Positions 1 through 7,961 of a stretch of 64,000 nucleotides of DNA are shown one piece after another (position 1 is the first letter of the stretch; each line of letters begins with the position of its first letter). Origin of the DNA: CAYTZH01 sp964442285 (GTDB taxonomy: Bacteria > Myxococcota_A > UBA9160 > JAFDET01); the NCBI GenBank assembly GCA_964442285.1, contig CAYTZH010000005.1, positions 1-64,000 of the forward strand, in the 5' to 3' direction. The position numbers were made by a program, and so were the translations under genes. A model generated the notes under the pieces. The model saw nothing but the letters and a program-made list of their open reading frames with translations. It had not been told where the DNA came from and did not search any database.

Positions 1-96
1 CCCGGGAAGCGCGCGAGCAGCTCGCCCGGGAAGCGCGCGAGCAGCTCGCCCGGGAGGCGCGCGAGCAGCTCGCCCGGGAGGCGCGCGAGCAGCTCG
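1..96. repeat. 24-bp tandem repeat, four copies, touching the window edge
   Basis: Four adjacent 24-bp units lie at 1-24, 25-48, 49-72 and 73-96. Copies 1-2 differ from copies 3-4 by a single A/G change in the seventh to eighth base of the unit, so the array is not simply one assembled read repeated. On the minus strand each unit encodes ELLARLPG or ELLARFPG in frame. The array may continue left of the window. It lies immediately after the start codon of a minus-strand gene. Confidence 0.95.
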
Positions 97-104
97 CCCC
101 TCAC
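1..104 (-). CDS. N-terminus of the next gene of the moxR/VWA operon (partial)
   Basis: A GTG at 104..102 overlaps the TGA of the von Willebrand gene (GTGA), the junction style used throughout this operon, and the frame stays open to the window edge. The visible 34 residues are MRG followed by four copies of the octapeptide ELLARLPG or ELLARFPG. In moxR/bat-type operons this position is often held by a second von Willebrand protein (BatB type), but nothing beyond the repeat is visible, so the family is a guess from context. The repeat is described separately. That the gene starts here rests on the overlap and the open frame only. Confidence 0.5.
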   Translation of the reverse strand, partial: MRGELLARLPGELLARLPGELLARFPGELLARFP

Positions 105-1165
105 GGGAGCGGTCTCCAGGCGACCCGCGCGAGGAGCAGCTCGAGGAGGACCAGGGCGCCCGCTGCCCGGAGGAGCGGGGCGCTGCGCGACGCCCGCCGC
201 TCGGCGCCGGAGGCCGGGAGGGGGCGCTCCACCCGCTCGAGGCCGTCGATCTCTGCGTAGACGGCGGCGAGGGCCGACGAGCTCCGGGCCGGGAAGTAGC
301 GGCCCCCGGTCTGCGCGGCGATCCGGGCGAGGGTGCGTTCGTCGAGGTCGTGGCGCTCGAAGCGCAGCCCGCGCGGGCCACCCGCCACGGGCACCTCTCC
401 CGTGCTGCCGATGCCCACCGTGTGGACACGGACGCCGAGGGCACGGGCGGCGTCGGCAGCGACCTCCGTGGGCACGGCCCCCGCATTGCTGCGGCCATCG
501 GTCAGGAGCACGACGAGCCGGCCGGCGCCCCCCGGCGCGTCCCGGCCGCCGAGGGCGCGTCGCGCGGCGAGGGCGAGGGCGTCCCCCAAGGCGGTGTTCT
601 CGCCGGTGATGCCGGGGCGGATGCGCCCGAGCCCGGCCAGCAGCAGGCCGCCGTCGCGGGTGAGCGGCGTCTGGGTGAAGGCCGTCTCGCCGAAGACCAC
701 GAGGCCGACCCGGTCCCCCTCGCCGACCCGGCGCTCCGCGAAGCGCGCCACCACCTCCCGGGCGAGGTCGAAGCGGGTGCGCTGCTCGCCGCCGCGGGAG
801 GCGTCGAGGGCGCGCATGCTCCCCGAGGCGTCGACGGCCAGGACCAGGTCGAGCCCCGGCGCGGCCTCCGGAGCGTGACGCGCCACGGCGTAGGGCTCTC
901 CCAGGGCCAGCCCCAGCAGGAGCAGGCTCGCCGCCCGGAGCGCCAGGGCGAGGACGCGGCCCCGTCCCCGATGCCGCGCACCGGCCGCGCGGGCCTCCTC
1001 CAGGGCGGGCCAGGCCAGCGCGGTGGGCCGTCGCCGCCAGGCCAGGACGAGGCCGGCCAGGACGACGGCCAGGGCCAGCGCGCTGCGGGCGGGATGGGCG
1101 AGGCCCTCGGCGCCGAGCCAGGCCAGCGGCTCGATCGCCCCGAGCCAGGCCCGCGGGTCGATCAC
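101..1165 (-). CDS. von Willebrand factor A domain membrane protein (BatA-like)
   Basis: A 354-residue protein with two N-terminal membrane segments, a central VWA domain and a C-terminal membrane segment, the layout of BatA-type proteins. The metal-ion-dependent adhesion site is clear: DASGSMRALD, then a conserved Thr in ITGENTALGDAL and LLTDGRSNAG. The start chosen is GTG at 1165, which overlaps the upstream stop (GTGA). The frame is open far upstream, but that region is coded by other genes. Family knowledge: such proteins work with MoxR ATPases in envelope or metal-centre maturation; the exact client is unknown. Just after the start, an imperfect 27-bp duplication gives IDPRAWLGA followed by IEPLAWLGA. 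Confidence 0.85.
   Translation of the reverse strand: MIDPRAWLGAIEPLAWLGAEGLAHPARSALALAVVLAGLVLAWRRRPTALAWPALEEARAAGARHRGRGRVLALALRAASLLLLGLALGEPYAVARHAPEAAPGLDLVLAVDASGSMRALDASRGGEQRTRFDLAREVVARFAERRVGEGDRVGLVVFGETAFTQTPLTRDGGLLLAGLGRIRPGITGENTALGDALALAARRALGGRDAPGGAGRLVVLLTDGRSNAGAVPTEVAADAARALGVRVHTVGIGSTGEVPVAGGPRGLRFERHDLDERTLARIAAQTGGRYFPARSSSALAAVYAEIDGLERVERPLPASGAERRASRSAPLLRAAGALVLLELLLARVAWRPLP
1109..1162. repeat. Imperfect 27-bp direct duplication at the VWA gene start
   Basis: Units 1136-1162 and 1109-1135 match at 23 of 27 positions. They encode residues 2-10 and 11-19 of the VWA protein, each copy containing AWLGA. The divergence between copies suggests an old event that was kept in frame. 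Confidence 0.8.
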
Positions 1166-2109
1166 GGTCCGGCCTCGGGCGGCGTGGTGTCGCGGACGAA
1201 CGCGCGCACGTCGGCGAGGATCTCGGCGGGCGCGCCGGTCCGCCGGGCCGGTGGTCGGAAGCGCGCGCCGTCGAGGCGCTCGAGCAGGCCCAGGAACTGC
1301 GGCCAGGCCGAGCGCGCACCCCAGGGCGGACGCGCGGCCCGGAGCTCCTCGGTGGTGCGGGTGACCGCGTCCGCGCCGAAGCGCGCCGCCATGTAGCGAC
1401 GGAGCGCGGCGGCGGCGCCGTCGGCGGCCGCGAGCGCGTTGTCCACGGAGGCGCAGGCGTCGAGCTCGGTCTGGGCCCGAGCCCAGGGCGCGGCCCCGGG
1501 AGCGCGCGGTGCGCGCGCCGGGGCACGCGCCCGGCGGCGCAGCTGCCGGACCCCGCCGAGTCCGAGCAGCGTGAGGCCCGCGCCCACGCCGATGCCCAGC
1601 CACAGACGCCCGCCGCCCGCGGCCGGCGCGGGCGGGGCGCGCAGGCCGAACGGCGCCGTGCGCTGCGGATGCTCGCTCAGCACCGAGCGTACCTCGAGCA
1701 TCCGGCCGCGGATGCTCACGGGCTCCGCAGGGCCGTCCGGACCCTCGACACGCACCTCGGTGTCGGGCCAGGGCACCGAGCCCGGCGCCCGCGCCCGCAG
1801 GCGGTAGCGCACCCGGTGCAGCCAGCGGTCGGCCTGGCGCTCGACGGGCAGCAGCTGCGTATCGAGCACCCAGAAGCCCGCGAGCTCCGGGGGCTCGGGC
1901 GGCACGATGCGGTGGTCGGGCGGCGTCACCACGCCGAGGTCCGCGGCGATCACCTGCCCGACCGCGACCCGGGGCGGCTCCACCACCAGGCTGCCCCGGA
2001 GCGAGACGGGGGCGCCGTCGGCGGCGAGCGCGACGCCGTCCCCCAGGCCCACCAGGAGCACGGCCCTCCGGAGGGCGCGCATCGCGACGCGCGCGGGCCG
2101 CGGTCCCAT
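1162..2109 (-). CDS. Exported and membrane-anchored protein of the moxR operon (DUF4381/BatD-like)
   Basis: A 315-residue protein with an N-terminal hydrophobic segment (ALRRAVLLVGLGDGVALA), a beta-rich periplasmic part, and one membrane helix (RLWLGIGVGAGLTLLGLGG) near residue 175. A cytoplasmic tail of about 120 residues follows and includes LRRYMAARFG. Position between the DUF58 and VWA genes and the overlaps on both sides (TGATG upstream, GTGA downstream) place it in one translationally coupled operon. By analogy with BatD or DUF4381 proteins it may present substrates to the VWA partner; that role is inference. Confidence 0.7.
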   Translation of the reverse strand: MGPRPARVAMRALRRAVLLVGLGDGVALAADGAPVSLRGSLVVEPPRVAVGQVIAADLGVVTPPDHRIVPPEPPELAGFWVLDTQLLPVERQADRWLHRVRYRLRARAPGSVPWPDTEVRVEGPDGPAEPVSIRGRMLEVRSVLSEHPQRTAPFGLRAPPAPAAGGGRLWLGIGVGAGLTLLGLGGVRQLRRRARAPARAPRAPGAAPWARAQTELDACASVDNALAAADGAAAALRRYMAARFGADAVTRTTEELRAARPPWGARSAWPQFLGLLERLDGARFRPPARRTGAPAEILADVRAFVRDTTPPEAGP

Positions 2110-3011
2110 CAGGACGTCCGCCGGTGGGCCGCGCGCTCGCGGAAGAAGCGCACCAGCCGCGGCAGGGGATCCTCCGAGGTCGAGAGCCAGAGCAGGTCCG
2201 CGCCCGCACGGCGGAGGCGGCGCTCGAGGGCCCGCCGGCGCACCGCGGCCGCTGCCGCAAAGCGGGCCCGCACGCCCGGGGAGCGGCTGTCGAGCTCGTA
2301 GACCCGGTCCGGCCGCTCCGGATCGGCCAGACGCAGGACGCCCGCCGGGACGAGCACCACCTCCCGCGGGTCGAGAATCGCCACCGACACCAGCTCATGA
2401 CGCCGGGCGGCCGCCCGCAGGGCGGCGCCCGAGGCGGGGTCGTCCCGGAAGTCGGAGAGCACGAAGATCAGCGCGCGGTGACGGGCATGGGCGCGCGCGC
2501 GCTCCAGCGCGGTCTCCAGCCCGGTGCCGCCCGCGCAGGCGCGGCTGGCCGCCAGGGCGGCCCGCACCACCGCGTCGACGTGACCGGGACCGCGCCGCGG
2601 TGGGTGCTCGGCGCGGATGCCGTCGGCGAAGGCCAGCAGGCCGACCCGGTCGCCCGCGCGGCCCGCCGCCGCGGCCAGCAGCCCCGCGGACCAGGCGGCG
2701 GCCTCCGCCTTGGTCCGCGCGCCGCTGCCGAAGGCCATGGAGGCCGAGACGTCGAGGACCAGGAGCACGGTCTGGTCGCGTTCCTCCCGGAAGCGCTTCA
2801 CGTAGGGCTCCCCGGTGCGGGCGGTGGCGTTCCAATCCAGGGTGGCGAGGTCGTCGCCGGGGACGTACGGCCGCGACTCCTCGAACTCGATGCCCCCGCC
2901 GCGGAAGGCGCTGGCGTAGGCGCCGTGGAAGGCGCCGGCGGCCTGGCGCCGGGCCCGGATCGCAAGCCGCCGCGCGACGCGCCCCAGGTCGCCGGGCGGA
3001 GCGGCCGTCAC
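2109..3011 (-). CDS. DUF58 domain protein
   Basis: A 300-residue cytosolic protein. It carries the DUF58 hallmark RPYVPGDDLATLDWNATART at about residues 47-66, followed by a VWA-like fold with LLVLDVSASMAFG. These genes normally follow moxR. The start overlaps the moxR stop by 4 bases. Function is not biochemically defined in the family; it is thought to act as an adaptor between the MoxR ATPase and membrane VWA proteins. Family assignment is firm, role is inferred. Confidence 0.9.
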   Translation of the reverse strand: MTAAPPGDLGRVARRLAIRARRQAAGAFHGAYASAFRGGGIEFEESRPYVPGDDLATLDWNATARTGEPYVKRFREERDQTVLLVLDVSASMAFGSGARTKAEAAAWSAGLLAAAAGRAGDRVGLLAFADGIRAEHPPRRGPGHVDAVVRAALAASRACAGGTGLETALERARAHARHRALIFVLSDFRDDPASGAALRAAARRHELVSVAILDPREVVLVPAGVLRLADPERPDRVYELDSRSPGVRARFAAAAAVRRRALERRLRRAGADLLWLSTSEDPLPRLVRFFRERAAHRRTS

Positions 3012-3973
3012 GGCGCCTCGACGGCGTCCAGCACGGCCTCCACCACGTCCTCGGGTCGCAGGCCGTCGGCCTCGGCCTCGTAGGTGAGCAGCACGCGATG
3101 GCGGAGCACGTCGGGGGCGGCGCGCTTCACGTCGTGGGGCGTGGCGTAGTCGCGGCCGTGGAGCAGCGCCCGTGCCCGGGCGGCGCGCACCAGGAAGACC
3201 GAGGCGCGCGGTGAGCCGCCCAGGCTCACGACCGATCCGACGCCTCCCCGCGGCGCGGCGGACACCGACGCCGGGTCGCGGGTCGCGCGCACCAGGCGCA
3301 CGGCGTAGTCGCGCACCGGCGGCGCCACGTGGACGGCGTCGGCCGCCGCCTGCAGCGCGGCGACGGCGGCGGGATCGCCGACGGCCCGGGGCGGCTCCGC
3401 GGCCGAAGTGTCCCGCGCCACGATCTCGCGCTCCTCCGCCTCGTCGGGGTAGCCGACCACGAGCTTGGCGAGGAAGCGATCGGTCTGGGCCTCGGGCAGC
3501 GGATAGGTGCCCTCGAGCTCGACCGGGTTCTGGGTGGCCATGACGAGGAAGGGAGAGGGCAGGGGGAAGGTCTCGTCGCCGATGGTGACCTGGCGCTCCT
3601 CCATCGCCTCGAGCAGGGCCGACTGCACCTTGGCCGGGGCGCGGTTGATCTCGTCGCCCAGCAGGACCGACGCGAAGATGGGCCCCTTGCGCACCACGAA
3701 CTGCTGGCGGTCGGGGGCGAAGATGGGCGTCCCCAGCAGGTCGCCGGGGAGCAGGTCGGGAGTGAACTGGATGCGGCGGAAGCCCAGACCCAGGGCCTCG
3801 GCGAGGACGCGCACGGCGGTGGTCTTGGCCAGCCCCGGGACGCCCTCCACGAGCACGTGCCCCCGGGCCAGGAGCCCGACGAGCAGTCCCTCCACCAGGT
3901 CCCGCTGGCCGACGACCACGCGGCCGACCTCGTCCACCAGGCGCTTGAGCAGATCCTCGGAGCGGTCCATCAC
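3008..3973 (-). CDS. moxR: MoxR-family AAA+ ATPase
   Basis: A 321-residue ATPase and the first gene of the minus-strand moxR operon. The Walker A motif EGVPGLAKTT is at residues 43-52 and Walker B VLLGDEINR at about 103-111. The MoxR signature ALLEAMEERQVTIGDE and sensor 1 region VMATQNPVELEGTYPLPEAQ follow. The second residue is also Met, so the start could be one codon later. MoxR ATPases act as chaperone-like motors on envelope or metalloenzyme clients together with DUF58 and VWA proteins, all of which lie directly downstream here. Confidence 0.95.
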   Translation of the reverse strand: MMDRSEDLLKRLVDEVGRVVVGQRDLVEGLLVGLLARGHVLVEGVPGLAKTTAVRVLAEALGLGFRRIQFTPDLLPGDLLGTPIFAPDRQQFVVRKGPIFASVLLGDEINRAPAKVQSALLEAMEERQVTIGDETFPLPSPFLVMATQNPVELEGTYPLPEAQTDRFLAKLVVGYPDEAEEREIVARDTSAAEPPRAVGDPAAVAALQAAADAVHVAPPVRDYAVRLVRATRDPASVSAAPRGGVGSVVSLGGSPRASVFLVRAARARALLHGRDYATPHDVKRAAPDVLRHRVLLTYEAEADGLRPEDVVEAVLDAVEAP

Positions 3974-3980
3974 GGCGACT

Positions 3981-4514
3981 CTACCGTGTCGGACGTGCCC
4001 CGCGCGTTCGGCGTTTCGGACTTCCGCCGGCGCGCTCCAGGATGGCCGTGGTGCGCACGCCCGGGATCTCCCGCAGGCGGACCACCCGGCCGCCCCAGCT
4101 CTCGACCTCCTCGCGGCCCACGATCTCGTCGATGCGCCAGTCGCCGCCCTTGGCCAGGACGTCGGGTCGGAGCGCGCGGATCAGGTTGCGGGGGGTGGAC
4201 TCCGGGAAGATGCTCACCCAGTCCACGCAGGCGAGGGCGGCGAGCACCTCCGCGCGCTGACGGGCCGGGACCACCGGCCGGCCCGGCCCCTTCCCCAGGC
4301 GGCGCACGCTGGCGTCGGAGTTGAGGCCCACGATCAGCCGGTCGCCCAGCCCGCGCGCCTGCTCGAGGCTGCGCACGTGCCCCACGTGGAGGAGGTCGAA
4401 GCAGCCGTTGGTGAAGACGACCGTCTCGCCGCGTCGCTGGGCCCGCCGCACCGCGGCCTGCGCCGCGGCGCGGGAGAGGATCCTGCGCCGGGCCTGGGTC
4501 ACGGCCTGGGTCAC
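3981..4514 (-). CDS. rfaE2: D-glycero-beta-D-manno-heptose 1-phosphate adenylyltransferase
   Basis: A 177-residue nucleotidyltransferase, the stand-alone equivalent of the C-terminal half of HldE. It adds AMP to heptose 1-phosphate in ADP-heptose synthesis for lipopolysaccharide core. The family motifs are clear: VFTNGCFDLLHVGHVRSLEQ with the HxGH site, then GLNSDASVRRLGKGPGRP and AKGGDW. The start region is duplicated: GTGACCCAGGCC occurs twice in a row, so two GTG starts four codons apart are possible (4514 or 4502), giving MTQAVTQARRR. No kinase half (HldE N-terminal domain) is seen nearby. It implies a heptose-containing outer membrane. Confidence 0.93.
   Translation of the reverse strand: MTQAVTQARRRILSRAAAQAAVRRAQRRGETVVFTNGCFDLLHVGHVRSLEQARGLGDRLIVGLNSDASVRRLGKGPGRPVVPARQRAEVLAALACVDWVSIFPESTPRNLIRALRPDVLAKGGDWRIDEIVGREEVESWGGRVVRLREIPGVRTTAILERAGGSPKRRTRGARPTR
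4491..4514. repeat. 12-bp perfect duplication carrying the start codon of rfaE2
   Basis: Units 4491-4502 and 4503-4514 are identical. On the minus strand each reads GTGACCCAGGCC, so the initiator GTG itself is present twice in frame. Confidence 0.95.
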
Positions 4515-4536
4515 GGGACGTCGGCGCCCCCGTGCC

Positions 4537-7257
4537 TCACGAGTCGTCGGCCTGCGCGTCGGTCTCGGCCGGGGCCGACACCTGGGGCAGCACGCCGCGG
4601 ATCGCCTTCACACCGCTCTTCACGAAGTTCGGCACGCCTTCCACCATGAAGCTGGCCGGGCCCGAGGCCAGGGTCCGACCGCGGATGACTTCGGCCTGGG
4701 GCTGCCTCCAGGGACCCTCCACCTGCAGGTAGAGGCCCATCAGGTTGTCGTCCGGGCCGAGGAAGAAGGAGCCGAGCACCGGCACGGAGCGCGCGATGGC
4801 GTCCACGCGCCGCTCCGGGAAGACGCCGACGACCGCCTCCATGGGGTTGGGGGCGCCATCCACCCGGACCTGGCCCGAGCCCACCACCCGCACGCCCGGG
4901 AGGTCCATCACGAGCGCCTCGCTGCGGAGCACGCCGTCTTCGAGGACGAAGTCTCCCTGGATCGCCCGGAAGGGCAGGGGCTCCTCGCCCATCCTGTCGA
5001 AGGGGCTGCCCAGCTTGGCCAGCGCGTCCGAGAACGAGGGCGGATCGTGCAGGAGGGCATCCCGCGCGTGCAGCGTGATGGTGCCGTGGAGCTGACGGGC
5101 TTCGGGCACGCCGGGACGCAGGCTGCCATCGAGCTCCGCCACGCCGTCCAGCCGACCCGTCAGGGCGCCCGGGCGCAGGCGCAGGATGCGCCCGATCTGG
5201 CGGATCGGCGCCTCCTGGGCGGCCACGTTCACGTGGATCGGCACGGCGTCGGACCGATCGAGGTCGAGCGCCAGGGACGCGACCAGGCGACCGCCCTTCG
5301 CGAAGGGTGCGTTGGCCTCCACCAGCCGGAGGCGGCCGCCCTCGGCGTAGAAGCCGCCGGACGCTCTGGCGAGCGGAACCCGCACCACCCGGATGTGTCG
5401 GGTCTTCCAGGTGCCCCGCGCCCAGGCCGTCGCCTGCACCGGCTCGGGGGCCGTCCCCGGCGCCGAGAGCACGACGCGCATGCGCACGTTCCCAGGCCCG
5501 CCCGCCTCGGGCGCCCACCAGCGGCCCGTGACCTCCGCGGGGACGCCGCCCCACAGACCCTGGGCGCGGACCGCGCGCACGCCGCGCTCCTCGGGCCCGA
5601 CCTCGGCCCGGACGTCGCGAAGCGGGAAGCCCAGGCGCGGATGGACCAGCCAGTCGAGCTGCAGCTCGACCGCCGTTCGCCGGCGGTCCACGGGCGTCTT
5701 GGGCTGCATGACCTCGAGCAGGGTCGAGAGCCCGGCCAGGCGGGGCGGGGCGGGGGCTTCCGTGTGAACGGCGCGAGCCGGCAGGTGGTCCAGACCCTCG
5801 AGCGTGACGTCGAGGCGCGGGAAGCGCCCGCCGGTCCGGAGATCCCGGAGCTCGAGGCGCTGGCGCGCCAGACGCAGCTCGCCCGTCATCGGGGGCGTGC
5901 GCTCCGACGCGCCGGTCCGCAGCGAGAGCTCCTCGAACCGGGCCCGGCCCTCGAGGTGGACGCCGCTGCTGCTCGAGCCCGGGCTGGCCAGCTGCTGCCA
6001 GCCCGCCAGCTTGCCCCGGCCGACGACCTCGAGCTCGGTGAGCACGCCGCTCTCCACCGCCGCGAGCGACCCGCTGAAGCGCCGCTCGAGGTCGCGGGGC
6101 AGATAGCGGGTGAAGCGCTGGGCGTCGCCCAGGTCGACGTTGTCGAGGCGGAGGCTCACCCGGGCCATCGAGCCGGCCTTCAGGGGGCGCTCGGCCACGC
6201 CGTCCAGGGCGTACTCCTGGCCGTCCACGTCGAGCCGGGCCTGCCGCACGCGCAGCCGGCGCGGGGTGAGGTCCAACTCCGCGCTCGCCGACGCCGTGGA
6301 GCCGCGGATCTCCAGGGGCGCCTTCTCGCTCCGCGGCAGGTCGAGCCGGAGGTCGCTCGCCAGCAGGTCCACCCGCAGCCGACGCGCGCCCCGCCCGTCG
6401 CGCTCGTCGACCTCGATCTCGACCCGGCCGCCCGCGAGGCCGCCCAGGCGGAGGTCGGGATGGAGGTCGCTGGCGTAGGACGCGAAGGCGCGCAGGTCGA
6501 CCGCGGTGGCCTCCAGCGCGAGGCGGACCGAGCCCCGGCGGTCGCGGGCGCCGTGGAGCGCCACCCGACCGCACTCGCCCCGGGCGTCGACGAGCCGTCC
6601 GCTGGCGCCGATGCGGGCGGCGCGCCCCCGGGCGTCCTGCTCGAGGAAGCCGGTGAAGTCCTCCAGCGCCAGCACCCGGGGCTCCGCTCCGCCCTCGTCG
6701 ACCAGCACGAAGCGCGCCTCGCGCAGCTCGATGCGCTGGGGCGCCAGGGCGGCGCGCAGCAGAGGGATGGGGGCCTGGAGCAGCGCCCGGGCGGCATCGC
6801 CCAGCTCCTCGACCGAGTTCCACCAGGGCTGGGGCTCGCGGGCGGCCGACTCCGAGCCCAGGACGGCGGCCACCACGGGCGCGGGGGTGATGCGTCCGTC
6901 GGCGCGGCGCTCCACCCGGAGGGTCGCCTGCTCCATCACGATGCGGCGCAGCCGGACCCGTCCCAGCAGGAGCGAGAGCGGGTCCACCTCGGCGGCCGCC
7001 CGGGCCACCTCGAGGCCCGGTCCGTGGTCGTCGCTCCAGGCCCGGAGGTCGCTCGCCTCCAGGGCCACGCCGGCGCCCAGGACCAGGCGCGCCGAGGCCA
7101 CCGCCACCTCGCCCCCCAGGGCGCGAGCGAGGGTGCGCTCGGCGGTCCTCCGGATCTGCTCCGGGCCCAGGCTGCGGGCGACCAGGAAGCCGGCGGCGAC
7201 GGCCGCGCCGAGCAGGATCAGCGCGGCGATCGAGGCTGCGATCACGGGACGGCGCAT
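4537..7257 (-). CDS. AsmA/YhdP-like envelope protein
   Basis: A 906-residue protein with one N-terminal membrane helix (IAASIAALILLGAAVAAGFLV) and a long, mostly beta-strand periplasmic part. The C-terminal part (GSGQVRVDGAPNP, FPERRVDAIARSVPVLGSFF) is typical of the AsmA/TamB/YhdP group. Family members form long hydrophobic grooves thought to carry phospholipid between inner and outer membranes. Start: ATG at 7257, just before the helix, preceded by a GGAG; an upstream in-frame ATG at 7365 would add 36 hydrophilic residues with no support. It precedes rfaE2 by 22 bases, so the two are probably cotranscribed. Confidence 0.85.
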   Translation of the reverse strand: MRRPVIAASIAALILLGAAVAAGFLVARSLGPEQIRRTAERTLARALGGEVAVASARLVLGAGVALEASDLRAWSDDHGPGLEVARAAAEVDPLSLLLGRVRLRRIVMEQATLRVERRADGRITPAPVVAAVLGSESAAREPQPWWNSVEELGDAARALLQAPIPLLRAALAPQRIELREARFVLVDEGGAEPRVLALEDFTGFLEQDARGRAARIGASGRLVDARGECGRVALHGARDRRGSVRLALEATAVDLRAFASYASDLHPDLRLGGLAGGRVEIEVDERDGRGARRLRVDLLASDLRLDLPRSEKAPLEIRGSTASASAELDLTPRRLRVRQARLDVDGQEYALDGVAERPLKAGSMARVSLRLDNVDLGDAQRFTRYLPRDLERRFSGSLAAVESGVLTELEVVGRGKLAGWQQLASPGSSSSGVHLEGRARFEELSLRTGASERTPPMTGELRLARQRLELRDLRTGGRFPRLDVTLEGLDHLPARAVHTEAPAPPRLAGLSTLLEVMQPKTPVDRRRTAVELQLDWLVHPRLGFPLRDVRAEVGPEERGVRAVRAQGLWGGVPAEVTGRWWAPEAGGPGNVRMRVVLSAPGTAPEPVQATAWARGTWKTRHIRVVRVPLARASGGFYAEGGRLRLVEANAPFAKGGRLVASLALDLDRSDAVPIHVNVAAQEAPIRQIGRILRLRPGALTGRLDGVAELDGSLRPGVPEARQLHGTITLHARDALLHDPPSFSDALAKLGSPFDRMGEEPLPFRAIQGDFVLEDGVLRSEALVMDLPGVRVVGSGQVRVDGAPNPMEAVVGVFPERRVDAIARSVPVLGSFFLGPDDNLMGLYLQVEGPWRQPQAEVIRGRTLASGPASFMVEGVPNFVKSGVKAIRGVLPQVSAPAETDAQADDS

Positions 7258-7560
7258 GAGGCTCCAGGGGAGGTCGGCGCAATCTAGCAGCTCCCCGCCC
7301 TCCTTTCGGCCGTTCGCAGGCTCCGCCACACCCCCCGAAAGGCTCGGACGTTCACGCAAAAACAAGCTTCAGGGGTGTCTCTCGGACCGGCGCCTGGTCG
7401 CCCTAGGTCCCCGCAGGAAAAGCACTAAGTCCGACCCGTTCCCGGCCGGTCGAACGCTGCAAGCACTCATTTTCCCTCAAGAAATCCGGCGCAAGTCCGA
7501 TGCAGCTCGCTGATTGGTCAAGCATCCCGGCGAGCGCCGGGCGGATGGAGTGCGACCCCA
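7258..7560. other. Divergent intergenic region upstream of AsmA-like and HTH genes
   Basis: No coding signal; locally more A+T-rich than its surroundings. AAGTCCGA occurs at 7427-7434 and 7493-7500, and AAGCACT at 7420 and 7461, which could be operator-like direct repeats. A perfect 6-bp stem with a 4-base loop (CCCGGC/GCCGGG, 7526-7541) ends two bases before the GGATGGAG that probably serves as the ribosome site of the HTH gene, so it could affect its translation. No promoter consensus is convincing. Confidence 0.5.
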
Positions 7561-7821
7561 ATGGCACACAACGGCCGCAGCCCCAATCGCGTGCGAGAGC
7601 TTCGCGAGAACCGCCTCATGACCCAGGCCCAGCTCGCTCGGAAGGCCAAGGTCGCCCTGCGAACGATCCACAGCGTCGAGAAGGGCATGAACTGTCGGAT
7701 GGACACGAAGCGCAAGATCCTGCTCGCGCTGGGCATGCGCTTCGAGGACAAGGACTACGTGTTCCCGCCCATTCGCCGCGAGGCTCCGCCCAGCGCACCC
7801 AGCGAGCCCTTCCAGGCCTGA
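7561..7821 (+). CDS. Small XRE-type helix-turn-helix regulator
   Basis: An 86-residue protein that is almost entirely one HTH domain: NRVRELRENRLMTQAQLARK, then VALRTIHSVEKG and TKRKILLALGM. This is the XRE/Cro fold, with a short proline-rich tail. Start ATG has GGAG about 12 bases upstream. It lies 140 bases before ptsP on the same strand and could regulate it or itself; no operator has been demonstrated. Ligand-binding domains are absent. Confidence 0.85.
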   Translation: MAHNGRSPNRVRELRENRLMTQAQLARKAKVALRTIHSVEKGMNCRMDTKRKILLALGMRFEDKDYVFPPIRREAPPSAPSEPFQA

Positions 7822-7961
7822 ACGCCGCTCCCGGCGGCAGCCCACCGGCATCGCGTCTCCGCAGCGCCCCGCGGGCGTCATCCTTTCGCCACATCCCGTG
7901 TGGCGGTCCCGTTTCGTTAGTATCCGGGGAGGCGGCTCCCGGGGCTGCCAGCCTCGGAGGT

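Noticed and set aside
1..96. CRISPR-like array
   Set aside because: The units are directly adjacent with no spacers and are in frame with a gene.
4321..7287. A 988-codon open frame on the plus strand opposite the AsmA-like gene
   Set aside because: High G+C makes long antisense open frames common. Its translation is His/Arg/Gly/Pro-rich with no fold-like pattern, while the minus strand encodes a coherent AsmA-like protein.
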